A DNA stretch of 64,000 nt from Platerodrilus igneus (taxonomy: Eukaryota; Arthropoda; Insecta; Coleoptera; Lycidae), in assembly GCA_036346225.1 (NCBI GenBank), contig JARFIW010000500.1, positions 992,001-1,056,000 of the forward strand, given 5' to 3'. The notes below the pieces were generated by a model. That model had not been told where the DNA came from. It worked only from the letters and a program-made list of their open reading frames with translations, and ran no database searches. The translations under genes were made by a program, and so were the position numbers. Shown piece after piece: positions 11,790-23,529 of this stretch. How positions within the stretch are numbered: the stretch's first letter is position 1; each line of letters opens with the position of its first letter.

Positions 11790-12095
11790 CGAGGCGTGTT
11801 TTTTAAGCAAGTACCGTTTTGAAATTCCGTCCCTGTAGCGTTGCGCTCGGTGTTCCGCATATGCGCACTGTTTACGTATATTTTTGGCTAGTCACAGACG
11901 CCATTGCGGCAACAATCAATCGTTTATACATTTACTTTTGGGTGTTCAAATGCTTCAGCCGATTGAGATTCCCGCCGACTGTGAAATACGCGCTATTATA
12001 CATTCTCTTAGTGCTAAAGGCGTGGAAACAGTTCAAATTCACCATTAGATTTGTGTAGTGTACAAATCAGGCGGCAAACTCCTATGACGACGGAA
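11790..12095 (+). mobile_element. Mariner-like element, 5' end and transposase N-terminus
   Basis: A TA dinucleotide is followed by CGAGGCGTGTTTTTTAAG, which has the form of a mariner terminal inverted repeat. A start at 11950 opens MLQPIEIPADCEIRAIIHSL and continues through SAKGVETVQIHH before a stop. This is the N-terminal helix-turn-helix region of mariner transposases (PADCEIRAVIRFL...IHRQICEVYG). The rest of the roughly 350-residue transposase and the right terminus are missing, so it is a truncated relic. Confidence 0.75.
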
Positions 12096-12284
12096 TACAT
12101 TAAGTTGGATATTATTTGGGCTTAATTTTCAACTAGGTAATAATAGATAATTGTAAAAAGATATCCAGTCCCCCAGTGATTAAGTCGTATTTGGGAGAGG
12201 CTCTCTATTTCACAATTTTCTTTAATTTAACCAAAATTTAATGTGTTTAAGGTGTTGTAGAACAAGGCAACGTATAATGTGATT

Positions 12285-12450
12285 AATTTAGAAAACCAAA
12301 AGCAAAGTACACCTATTCGGAGTAATCGTCTTCCGTGTCGGAAAACTATTGAAAGGTATTGCTGAGACAAGACGGTTTGGCCAGAAAAGTCCTCCGAGGT
12401 ATGTGGTCACTGTAACGTAGTTTATTTGTATTTCAGCCATTTCAAATGGT
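12285..12450 (+). repeat. Dispersed repeat family Q, copy 1
   Basis: About 160 bp aligns with 36970-37130 in the same orientation. Shared blocks include ACACCTATTCGGAGTAATCG / GACCTATTTGGAATAACCG, ACAAGACGGTTTGG, and GTGGTCACTGTAACGTA / ATGGTCATTGTAACGTA. No ends or duplications were fixed and there is no coding capacity. It is most likely a fragment of a nonautonomous element. Confidence 0.6.
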
Positions 12451-12625
12451 AATTTTTATTTTTCCATAGAAACTCCTTCGCGCACCAATACAGTTAACCG
12501 GTGCATCCCTAAAATTGTTACGAAATCCTCGCCCCTTTAGGAAAAATCCAAATTTATAACGTAAGGCTCATTTTATCCATAACAATATACAAATAGCAGA
12601 GGAAAGACTTGCTGAAGACAAAAGA

Positions 12626-12925
12626 GGCGGCTTCGTAGCTCAGTTAGTATGCGTGTGACTACTGAGCCCAAGGTCCCGGGTTCAAATACAGACACGGTCA
12701 GCTTAAAAATTGTGAGGCGAGCATTTTTCACAAAAATACGCCTTCGTTCGATAAGAGGTAAAATGTAGGTCCCATGTGTGAGTGTTGTCACGCTTGTAAA
12801 AGCTCCCTATCTTACTTGAAACATCAAGGGTTTGGCAAAATTCAAAATTTGCAGATAAAAAGACTCACTTCCTGGTCAATGTAGTGCCATCAGGCGGAGC
12901 ATTGGAAAAATTAAATGTAGTGAAA
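12626..12925 (+). mobile_element. tRNA-derived SINE, copy 2
   Basis: The head reads GGCTTCGTAGCTCAGTTAG, an A-box-like segment, followed about 35 bp later by a B box with GGGTTCAAAT. The body shares GGCGAGCATTTTTCAC, GTGTGAGTGTTGTCACGC and GGTTTGGCAAAATTC with the copies at 6393-6666 and 27184-27485, and it ends GCATTGGAAAAATTAAATG. A possible, imperfect target duplication GAAGAC.AAAAG lies at 12614 and 12931. The B box has drifted from the consensus, so this copy is probably transcriptionally dead. Confidence 0.8.
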
Positions 12926-13365
12926 ACGAAAGAAGACGTAAAAGTGTAATAAAATGAAGAATTGCGCTACGAAAGAACGTGGTTTTACACAAATATAATT
13001 TGCTGACATTAAACATTAATCTAGACATAAGAAAGAAAATTTCAGAAAATTTGTATAAAGTATAGCACTGTATAGTTGCGAAATATGAACTGTGGGGAAA
13101 CATGGAGGAAAATGATCAAAGCTTTTAGAAAACGTTGAAAACTTACAAATGAAGATGTACTAAAACAAATTGGCGAAAAATGATCTAATTGGGAAAAAAT
13201 AGTAAGGAGGAAGAACTAGGTATACTGATATAGAAGGAACGGTAGATGGGAAGAGTTGCCTAGATAGACCGCGAGTTACACGAATTATATACCATGCAGG
13301 TTTTGTAAGATATATTAACATGAGGCAACTAGCGCAGAATATAGAAGCTTGTAAAGTTTGATCAA
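12926..13365 (+). pseudogene. LINE C-terminal fragment
   Basis: Fragmentary translations read RIALRKNVV...NLLTLNINLDIRKKISENLYK followed by YELWGNMEEN and a GRPRVTRIIYHAGFVRYI-like end. This matches the post-palm and C-terminal knuckle region of RTE-like LINEs. Frames shift repeatedly. It differs from the copies at 3.9-7.7 and 57.0-57.6 kb, so it may be a second subfamily. The SINE at 12626 abuts its 5' side. Confidence 0.6.
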
Positions 13366-14705
13366 AGAAGACAGGCTGAGAACATAAGAAATAGTAAAAC
13401 TATTAAATAAACTCGATGGAAGCTTCTACTTGATCCAACTAAATCAGAATTTTGCTGCAATTCACAATGAAATCAATAATCGACGTTATTAGTATTTCTG
13501 ATTCTTACGGCGTTAAAGATTTGGATTCTTTAACCGGTAGTGAATTGCTGATGAGACAGCACTGATAACGCCCAACGTATACCTATATCCATTTCTTAGT
13601 TTAATCTACACCATTAGAGGTAAAGTATTATTTATACTTGCACAATTACGTGTAGTTTGTGCCAAACCATTAATTTCCCGAGCTTAGACGGTATCATAAA
13701 TATTATAAAGTCAACATATTTCTAACCTTTGTAAAACTGTTTCAAAGCTCATCAGGGGGAAATCATTATTTGTGATGGTCTGCTTATACATCCAATTAAA
13801 CCAAGGGTACTAAAAATACAATCAAAATTAGTCCCGGACAATACGCGAACTAAATATGACAATAACGTATTGTAGCGTCGTATGCTCTACCTCTGACCAG
13901 AATAATTACATTGGAATGTAAGCAAGGCATTTGTACACGAAAGATGCTTGATAGGTTGCTTTACTATTATTGCACTATTTACTGTTTCGCAGTTATTTGT
14001 ATTGTAATCGTGTTTCTTTTCTCTTATATCTTTTGCAAATGCTACTCATCCGCATATATCACAACATTTGTTGTTTCTCCTTCGGTTACGATAGACACCT
14101 ACTATTCTTTATGTTTATTTATAGCTTTAATTCACTATAAACGATAAGGTGCATTCTAATTCTTGACTATATACTTACTCATCTTTTTTACTATGGCTCC
14201 TAACTATTCACTTCTATTATTGCTGGTGGTAGGCTGTTAGGGCTTAACCTCGTCACGCATAAGCGCTTGTGAGGGCAAGACAACAATTTTCACTGCTTGT
14301 GCCTAACGAAGGTAAAACAGTTTACAATTGTGGTCTATTGCAAAAGTGCGTATGTCTGATGAGGTGATGCCTAACCAGGCTATCGTTACTAATTTGTTAA
14401 AGTGTGTTTACTAGTTCAGCAATACAGCCGGTGCCAAACTTTGTTTCCAAATGTTCCAGAATAGCATCACACTCAAATGCCCAGTCAGAATACAAACAAG
14501 ATTTTTTTTCTATTACTTCTATTTGTTTGCTATATAAATTATAAACACATATTTCTCTTTAGAATCTATTTCAGATTTTTCCAAAATCATAAACAATACA
14601 TTTCTTTAACCTACATTTTCAAAAACTTTAACAAATTCTAGTTGATTTGATTAGATGGCTATATCATCTTTTTCCATTTAGTAACAATGCTGCGGTTCAG
14701 TATCA
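13366..14705. other. Unassigned sequence
   Basis: No gene, RNA or repeat could be supported. The 78-codon frame at 13911-14147 is hydrophobic and low in complexity but has no family signature. Confidence 0.45.
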
Positions 14706-15440
14706 GGCAACGCATTCTTTTTGTGAAAACTTATTAAAAAATGGGGTGATACGCGGAGACTGTCCGCAAACTTCGCGCGATCTTTGGATATGACAATGTT
14801 CCTACCGCAACAACAGTTTTGAGAATCTTGTTCAGTTGAAACCAAAAAAATCGCTTGCTCGAAACTGCTATGTTCGAACGCAACGAAATATTGCAGTAGT
14901 GTGAAAGTAAGTTCAGTGAAATCAGTTCGCCGTCGTTCCGGTACACTAACTACTGGAGACAACCTTTCGTATGCAACCATACAATAGTCAGTTGACACAA
15001 GAGATGAATCTAGTAGATCATGCAAAACGACGAGGATTCGTAAATTGGATTTCAACTAGACAATAAGAGGACAACAATGTTTCAAACAGCATAATCTTCA
15101 GTGATAAAGTGCAGTTTAATCTCTAGGCAAATGTCAGCAAAGAAAACTGCCGCATTTGGAGCAACGAAAATCATAAGATCCTAGAAAACAAATATATCCC
15201 CTACAAGACACAGTTTAGTGTGGATTTTGAGCAGTAGGCGTGATTAGCGTTTTTTTTAAATTGATGATGCAAATTCAGTTACTGTAAATGGTAAGCTTTA
15301 TCAGAACATAATCGCTAACCTTTCGTGGCCTTCTTTAAAGTAAATGGAGGATAAGGAAATTGATGAATATGGTTTCAGCAGGACGAAACTGTCTGGTACA
15401 CATCCCAGGAGATAATCACCTTGTTTCATGAAAAATTCTC
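14706..15440 (+). pseudogene. Dead mariner/IS630-type transposase
   Basis: The plus strand, over several frames, encodes an N-terminal YAETVRKLRAIFGYDNVPTA, a middle FVNWIS...NIIFSDKVQFNL (the first catalytic aspartate region, IFSDE.HF), CRIWSNENHKILENKYIPYK, and WFQQDETVWYTSQEIITLF (the second catalytic aspartate, normally WFQQDGATCHTS). This is the gene order of an IS630/Tc1/mariner transposase of the invertebrate type that starts by rearranging helix-turn-helix segments. Many stops and frameshifts make it nonfunctional. Terminal repeats were not located. The 125-codon antisense frame at 14678-15055 is a shadow. Confidence 0.8.
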
Positions 15441-16215
15441 CGAGATAAAAACACAGAACATGGGAGAAATATTAGTACATAAAAAATGATGCAAAGGAAT
15501 CAATACTAACACTAAAATTCTCAGAAGAACAAAATAATCTAAAAGTAGAAAAGAGTTTGAATCAACCTAAAATTATTCTAAGATGAATGGGAATTTCGGA
15601 GATACAGATAGTGATTCATATAGTTTTTTAAACCTGTCGAAACACTAAACAATACAATTTAATATAACAATACCATTTAATTCAAGGTATTCAATTCTAC
15701 AGCTCTTCAGTGAAAGTACCGGATTTAAAACATTGCGAAAAATTTGCTATATCAAAACAAAAACATACATTACTCGTTCTAGATAAGCAATTACTAAAAG
15801 TATTTGCGTAATCTTAAGTAAAGCGCAAAATTAATACTATAGAAAAACAGTGTTAAATATACCGTTTAAATTAATAATGTCACACTAGATTAGTTCATAT
15901 TTATAACATATAAAACAGATAAAATATTAACGTTACACCGATGACCCTAAGGGAAGATAATGTTTGAACTTTGGATTAATTCTTAACGACGTTATAATAT
16001 GTAGTTTATTCGTCAAATTTATTGTTAAAATTTAATAATGACATATCCTTTCTTGCGAAAGCCGTGCTTTTAGAAGATTGTCCTGCTACGCGTTCAAGGA
16101 GGTCGTTTCCAATTTCCAGTTGTCATTGTTGTTTGATATATAGACTTTGACATACTCTTTATGGAATCCCAATCAGCAATTTTTATTCTTAATCTAACTG
16201 GTTAGTGGCAAAATG
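15441..16215. other. Unassigned AT-rich sequence
   Basis: Nothing in this stretch could be assigned. It may include the unrecognised 3' terminus of the mariner-type element to its left. Confidence 0.4.
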
Positions 16216-16216
16216 T

Positions 16217-16680
16217 TTAGGATATTGGATTACTTAATCTATCTGTAGAGAAGTGAGTTATGGTATTGTCGTGACGGCAGCTTACTTGAATATTTGAAAT
16301 ACAACATGAACTTAGTCTAGAAACATGGATTGAAGTCTTCGGTACTTCACTGCAGTCGACTGCTGTCCTGTCGAGAGCGTTGTCGTGTAAAGCCATTTCG
16401 TCGAAAAACTTGCTTGCAGTGTCTTGATGTATTTCGCGATCATCGGCATGTTGATGTCGGTGTGGATCTAGTCGTTCCTCATGTGCTTCTAGTGCCTTTC
16501 GACTTGCAGCTTCTTTACGCGGGACTTGTATCTCGCCGCTGCTGATGCATAGATCAGGGTTGGTCGGATTGAGGATGTGTAGAATCATATCTTGTCGATC
16601 ATATCGAGCGAGCTCTTACTGTCCAGTAACGGATGCAGATTTGACGTTGCTGCTCCTGCTCCATGGCGATTCTTATTTAC
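16217..16680 (-). pseudogene. Decayed coding fragment of unknown family
   Basis: This block is noticeably richer in G+C than its surroundings. On the minus strand a start near 16659 gives MEQEQQRQICIRYWTVRARS, and after a probable frameshift a 123-codon frame (16588 to 16217) continues with a charged, histidine-rich stretch (EERLDPHRHQHADDREI) and FFDEMALHDNALDRTAVDC. The composition looks like real protein rather than chance, perhaps a gag-like or DNA-binding protein of a transposon. I do not recognise the family. The plus-strand frame at 16330-16545 is the complementary shadow. Confidence 0.4.
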
Positions 16681-16689
16681 AATCGAGCA

Positions 16690-19600
16690 ATTCAAGTTCA
16701 TAAGCTGACGTAGCCACAAGAGAGAAAGTGGCTTTGAAGTGGTTTAAACAACATGTCCTGCAAGGAGCAGGATGCTTAGCCTTTGATATCAGAGCCAATT
16801 ATTGATAAATTAGCCACTACTAATATAACGTTCCCAACCAAGTTAAGACCGAGAAATTTTGTATTTTTGGGGCGGCCGGTTGAAACCAAAGATGGTTTAG
16901 TGTTTTAATAATTCATCAATTAATCGGTAAAAAAAACAGTTTATGTTCAGTTCCATACGTTTATTTTTGCGTAACAAGTTATATATTAGTTATTATGTTT
17001 GAACATAATTGCTATTTCATATAGATTCATCATACTATTTGAAATTTGCAGTTTGCAAGAAGATGGTATGAAAGTTTTGTTAATGCAAGGCGGGGTTTTT
17101 TGTTGGTTTGTACGGGTATCATGATCGCGCCCTTGATCCTTTTGCCTAGAAAACATTTGTAGCTAAGTATGTTAATTCTTGGGGTGAACGACACGTTGAT
17201 ATTTATGTAGTATTTGTTTGACAAGAATAAACTGTTGACTACTCAATTAAATTTCTGTTCATGCACTTGTTTACACATAATGTATACCTTTGAATGTAAG
17301 CACGTTATTAAATTATCGAACTGAGAAGAAAACTCTTTGAAAAACCCCCTCCTATGCGCAGAATATAGTGAAATATCATCGTCCTTATCTTAAAACATTA
17401 TTTCTTCGTCATTAGGTTTATGTAATAAGAATGAAAACCCATTTTTATTACGGTCCCTATGCATTTATACTCCATATACCGAGCGTTTTTACAAATACGT
17501 CTTTCTATAACAATGAATATTTACATAATTTGAACTTTTTCTAAAAATTTTCCGAATTTTCTCGGGTTTACGGTGTTGGATGTTTATGAGATAATGCTAC
17601 GATATGAACACTCGATGTAAAATATTACTCTTTAAAGACACACCATTTAGGAATGAAATCCAATTTTAAATTCACTGATTATGTGAATTCACTTCAACCA
17701 TGCATAAATAATTATTCCTGAGAGATACCATAAAGCTAGTTTTCATTTTAAATAAAGCATAAACGCGAAGCCTAAATTTTAAATACGTAAAAATATAAAC
17801 GTTTATTTTCTTCCGTCTATAAATAATTATTCTATTCTCTTAAAAAATACCAAATAATAACAAGTTTATATTGCATTTACGTTGAATGAGTTTAAAAAAT
17901 ATCAATTTTACGAATTTATAAATCAAAGCATATTTTTCCGTGCGTAGAGATTCTTTAAAACACGTAAAACAAGTTTTAGTCAAGAAAGTCGAGCAATTGC
18001 GTTATTTAATAAAAGAATACGTCATTTTTCTAGAAATGTTCTAAATGCTATTAAATAAGCTAATTATTTTCTACTAATGAATAAACGCCTCAATTTTAGG
18101 AAGCGCTACTATCGGGAAAACTATAAAAATAAATAAAAACAAATTTAATAGCTCTAAGAGACAGATAGTAACAACTAGGTTTTAGTGCATCAACAAAGAA
18201 TGTAAGACACCTTGCGATAGCCATTAAATTATACCGACTGCAATTAATTAGAGATAAAGCGCAAATTTGCTGTAGAATATTATATCGCCCGGATGTGCCA
18301 TGCTTCGAGAACATAGTCGAAGGACGTATTGGATTTGTTTTTAGTTATAACGATGAAGTAATCAGCGAGCATTCACTTATTCTAACGTCAATCAGCATGT
18401 AAGTTTTGAGTGAACATTCATTCTTAAATTCATTTTACGACATCCAACATATAAGCTTCGAGTAATTTGTAATCTATTCTATCGGCGTTCCACAAGTAAT
18501 ATAGAAGTTATGAAGCATAATTATTTGTTACAATATAACGAAGATCACATTATTATAAATAATCTTCGTACAAGATCAACTGCTAATTTTAATCGATTAA
18601 AAATAAATACACTTTGCAAACTGATATTTCAACGTCAAGATTTATTGTAAATGGAGAGTTGAAGTGGGACTAGGAAGTATTCAATGCCGTTAATTACAAT
18701 GGAAATAATATTTTTATAAACGCTATTTGACAATACCAACTGCAAGTATAATTTTGTTTTGTAACCTAATAGGCTATTTCAGTATCATACAGTAAATTAA
18801 GCTAAAATAAAATTTTATTTTTATAAAAATTATTTGTCAAGGGATGATTTATTCCAGCAACTTTGAGGTCAGAGTTCGATGCATTTTGACCTTTACAAAA
18901 TTTTCTGCCCAGCGCCGTTGGCCAACTACACTGACAAACGGGGCAATACAAAGATAGGTAAATTATCCTGAAAATTTTAAAAAGAATTGTTTGTGACTCA
19001 CATATGAGATGTTTGGGTTCTGTACTTATTAACAAGGATTAGATGAAGATTATTTTAATACGTAAGCTGTCTAAGTTTGAGCAGTAAATTGTTTTTTAAG
19101 CAAGTTACATATCCCTAAATCAATATATCTCTATATTTAAATGGAATTATTAAGTCTTAAGAAATATTAATACATTGTATAATTGAAGGACATAATAAAA
19201 GGTTAATGAAAATTCACAAACCAGACATGAAAGCGGAAACAGTTACTTTGTATTCTAGACGTAATATGATACTGCAGATGCAGGTCACAGTAGACTATAA
19301 GACAACAAATATTAGAATTAAAATTATTAAAATGTAATACATTGTATTGTATCAAGAAATAGCAGACATGAGATCTGCATTTCCCACAAAGTGATGTAAG
19401 AGCAGGGATGATAGCATAAATACCCTGAGGAGCCCAAGATGGCCAGTCAGTATCGAGCTTCACAACTTTAACACTGTTGGTTGTTTAAGCTATTCATTTT
19501 AGTTTTAATTAATTAGTGAAAAGTAAGTTTGATTATTTTTGAAACCAAGTCGTTAATGAATATAACGTACAATTGTCAAAATTATAGTAATTATTATAAA

Positions 19601-22600
19601 AATAAACTTGATAGGAGTGTCTTGGAAATAAAATCTTTTTTTAAAAAGAAGCTCCCAAAGGCCCAAAACCTATCTAGCGTTATTTATATATGTGTACGTA
19701 AGAGATTATTTAGGTAATGTGTAGAAAAGAAAGATGTTTTTGAACGCATAGAAGATTGTTCATAGATGTTCTTTGAAATTTCTGTGTTTCATTTCTTTTT
19801 AATAAAACTCACTACATGCTTTCTGCTGAGCTAGCCAGATAAGGAAAAGGAAATAAAAATTTCATATTTTCTTTTACATCCACATTAATAGTATCCGAGT
19901 TACAGCATTATTTGTGGCTCCCAACGTTACATAATGTTTAGACTCCCAAACCATATTTATATTTTGTTGTCAAAGAGGCACAAACGGTGTCCTCCAGGCA
20001 ATATACATTTTGTTTTTGCAATAAATCTCTTAAGGTATCATCTTGTGACCAATTTGATAGTAGAGGCGAGGGACGTATTTGAGTAGGTAATTATTTTTGG
20101 AATGTTTTCTTTATTACAGCTTTTCGGAATATCTTTGCTTCGAGTTTTTACATCCTCTGTTAGGAATTTTCTCTTCCGTTATCGTTCATCTAAATGTGAT
20201 GGTGCCCATATTTCTTGTGTTGTTTAATTGTTTTTACCTACGAGCCAGCTTAGCTTTCCGCGGCATTAAAATCCAGCTTAGACCAATATCTCTAAGGGAA
20301 TTTCTTTCATCATTTAGACATTATGCGCCTGATTTTATGGTAGGCAATTATTTATTTTACACACGATATTCCCACGTACACTCTTAAGGGTCCATTTAAA
20401 GTGTATGGTACATGGATTTGTTTGCTCGATTAATTCTAGATAAATTTACGTTGTAGTAAGCCTAGTTAGTCGTGTACTTTGTGAAATTACAATAGCTTCA
20501 CGTAACCTTACTTAACAAGAAAGTATGTCATCTAACATCGCATACAATTTATGCAACAGTTACTCAATTAAAAAAATTTTGCTTGTAAAATTAAACTTTA
20601 AACGAGATAATACTACTACTGCTATATGCTATAATATAACCAACAAATCATTCTCGGGTTGGTATATGTTTAAACAAGTTGGAGGAATGCCAAACGTTCT
20701 AAATTTCACATTTCACATGTATCAAATTTGCGGAACGGATACCTAAATAACATAGCAACAGCCCTCTAGCTAAAAATTTTATTACGTAAAAAAGTTAATT
20801 ACTAGAATTTCTAAAGAATTTAAATATAGGGAAAATTCTGTTCAAAACTGTTATTAACAGGGTTAGGAAATTAAAACCTAAAAGTGAACCAACAGCTAGC
20901 AGGGGCTGTAACTAAACCCCATCATGATGTTCCTATAATTTAAATAAATAAGATTACATAATTAAACAATAATATATTTACATAAACAAATTTAATGAAA
21001 TACAACATCGGTTTAAACTTGTGTTTTGATCTAATTTCGTGTATTACAATTAGAAACTACTGTAAATTTTTACAGGTACACAAGATCCACCAGACCCGCG
21101 TTTAAAATATCCTAAGAGGATTAGGGGTTCGCTTCCAGTCTATAGCAACTCATTGAAAAATATTAGTTATTGTTCTGAGAGTTGATGGCATGTTGCATAT
21201 TGGATACTATAGCAATTGGCGTCCACGTATTTTGTCAATAAAGAAAATTAGATTATCAAAGTGTTACATTATTTTGGTATAGTTGAGATTTTACCCGATT
21301 AAAATATATTAGATGTATTCAAGGTATTCGAAAATAATTTTGACACGCATTACGGAAAATTAGCCCTGTGATAACAGCGATGTTTGACAATTCGGTGATT
21401 TATCCAAACTTTTCAAATTTAATTAAAACTTCCGTAATGTCATGCGCATTTATATATAAATATTTAAAACGACAATGTGTTCAAATGTACAGAATGATTA
21501 AATTGTTTTTTAAACTTATTATTGGACAAACAAGCATTATGACTAATTACCTAAATTGATACAACAGTTAACTTTTGAAATTCGAAATATTTACCTATGA
21601 GTATACATACCAGCACAAACCGGCCCAAGTATACCGTCACGCAACAAGTAACCGCGCATACACGTACACACGAGCAAACAAACATAAATAGGCCAATACG
21701 TATGAGGTTATGTTATGTTCACGCACTCAGATCCATGTATATATAAACCACGATCGCGCAACCGTGCATACGCACGCGTTTCTGCACGCAAATTTGCAAC
21801 AGCACAAACGTACAAACCAATCTCGTATGCAATAGCACATGCATAAACGTACATGTATGAATGTACAGGATGACTGTTTATAAAAATAACTTGAAAACGC
21901 ATTCATTAACTATTCTACAAAAATTGAGTGCTTAAATGGAACAGAAGGTTGTATCATTAATGAAATATCATAGATTTATGGCGGCTATCAAATAAGGAAT
22001 GTAGACCTTCATCCGATTAAGGCGAGAAAGTCGCAAAGATAAAATTAATTGCAGCCACAAATCTTAAATATTTTTAAGATAATGCGTAAGTAGATGGCAC
22101 TAATTAGTAGGCTCAGGCTATTAGAACGACATATTTCTAAAAGTTGGAACATACCTCCAAAAAACAACCAATTAGAAGATAATAGATTTAATGCGATTAT
22201 TCTAGATGCATGACGTAATACAAAGGCTCGACTATATAACCAACTGAAATCGGACATAGAAGGCAGTTAATAAGCAGTTGATGTGTTGCTATCAAAACAT
22301 CACGATGTCGTCTAACCAGTGATAATATATCACGCAGTAAAGTATTACAGTTTTAGTAGCTGAAATTAACTTATTAATATAAGAGAACGAAAAATGTTAT
22401 AAATGTACAAAAGTGAGAGAGATTAATTAAAAATACGCAATGTGAACATACAATAATGATTAACTACTGCAAGACAAAGTTTTAATGTGAATATACGCGT
22501 ATTTAGACTTGGAATGCAATTTTGATGTTTAACGGTCTTTAATGGAAAAATTTTAACAATTTAAACGATTTGGGCATGAATAGATAACTACGGGCAAAGC

Positions 22601-22849
22601 AGAGGCAAGAACAGCGACCTGCATGATTTACACGGTAAAATAAAAATGCATTTTAAAAAGAGCACTTCTGCCATGATAAGAATATTTTTGTGTATTAGTA
22701 TTTAAAATTAGAGCAGAGAGAGTGTATACAAGTTTGATAATTTGATAAAAACGGGTGACAAACTTTAGTCAGGTTTTCTGACATTATATAAAAAAAAAAC
22801 TAATTAAATCTAACTGATCAGATGCGTTTAAATCCGATTTTAAAGAGTT
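16690..22849. other. 6-kb AT-rich stretch without recognisable features
   Basis: No coding sequence, RNA gene or transposon with clear ends could be supported here. Short open frames (for example 19203-19463, 20097-20387, 20525-20746) lack motifs and are not conserved elsewhere in the window. A fragment near 19725-19870 resembles sequence around 1070-1190 (TTTCTGCTGAGCTAGCCAGA), suggesting a worn dispersed repeat. Confidence 0.5.
21600..21870. other. CpG-containing purine/pyrimidine-alternating tract
   Basis: The tract is enriched in short alternating phrases such as CGCGCATACACGTACACACG, CATACGCACGCGTTT and ATGCATAAACGTACATG. This is unlike the flanking AT-rich sequence and looks like a degenerated CA/CG/TA simple repeat. 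The frame on its minus strand (21708-21902) reflects this composition and is not considered a gene. Confidence 0.4.
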
Positions 22850-23260
22850 ATCTATCATATCTTAACAAACTTTATACATAATAAAATTAATTAAGGAGTT
22901 ATTGGAGAATGAAATTAAAATTAGAATATGCTTCATGATTATATATGAAACTTGGGACTCTAATTTTAGTATAAGTGAGTGACTACTCAAAAGTTATTTT
23001 TCTGTTAAATTTAAGATGTTGTTTGTAAGGAATAACCGTGCGGCAATATTAGACTCTATTGGTAGATTTTAATATTTGTATGAAAGTAATTGTTTTAGAG
23101 GTTATACGTAGGATATTGTTTGTTTGAAAAACGCTGTTGTGGATATAGTAATTGTTATTTGAAAAATTGTTTAAATCTAGTGGTTTCATTGAAATTGAGC
23201 TAGCAAAATTAATGAGTATAAAACCTTCATTAACCACTTCAGTCAACAGAATCTTTTATT
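22850..23260 (+). repeat. Dispersed repeat family V, copy 1
   Basis: This aligns with 53240-53394 plus 53974-54215. Shared blocks include ATCTTAACAAA.TT, GGAGTTATTGG/AGAGTTATTGG, TTAGACTCTATT/TTGGACTCTATT, GTTGTGGATATAGTA and a GAGCTAGC end. The other copy is split by the P element at 53408-53960, which confirms that V was there first. There is no coding capacity and the ends were not fixed. It lies 45 bp left of the hAT insertion. Confidence 0.7.
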
Positions 23261-23529
23261 GACATCCTACGAACCAATGACATCACAGAAATATATTACG
23301 TTTGCAGTGGCGGCTCGTGGTGATTTTATTTGAGGGGCTCTAACAGCTTATGGCATGAATATAATACAAGATAACATAAGCAACACTCACCTTCAGTGGT
23401 TTGGTGTTTTCAGCCTAGTCACCCACACAGACCCATTAATTTTTGTATACTTGTTTATAGGTTTATGTACAAAAAGTCACACACTGTACTCTAATTGTCA
23501 CGTAATAATAATTGTACGAAATCAAGCCT

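Noticed and set aside
12626..12700. tRNA-like sequence with A and B boxes considered as a tRNA gene
   Set aside because: No complete cloverleaf or acceptor stem; the same head plus a conserved body recurs at two other sites, two with target duplications, so it is a SINE.
14678..15055. 125-codon minus-strand open frame
   Set aside because: The plus strand carries recognisable transposase motifs here; the minus frame is antisense shadow.
16330..16545. 71-codon plus-strand frame
   Set aside because: Complementary to the more protein-like minus-strand frame in the same GC-rich block.
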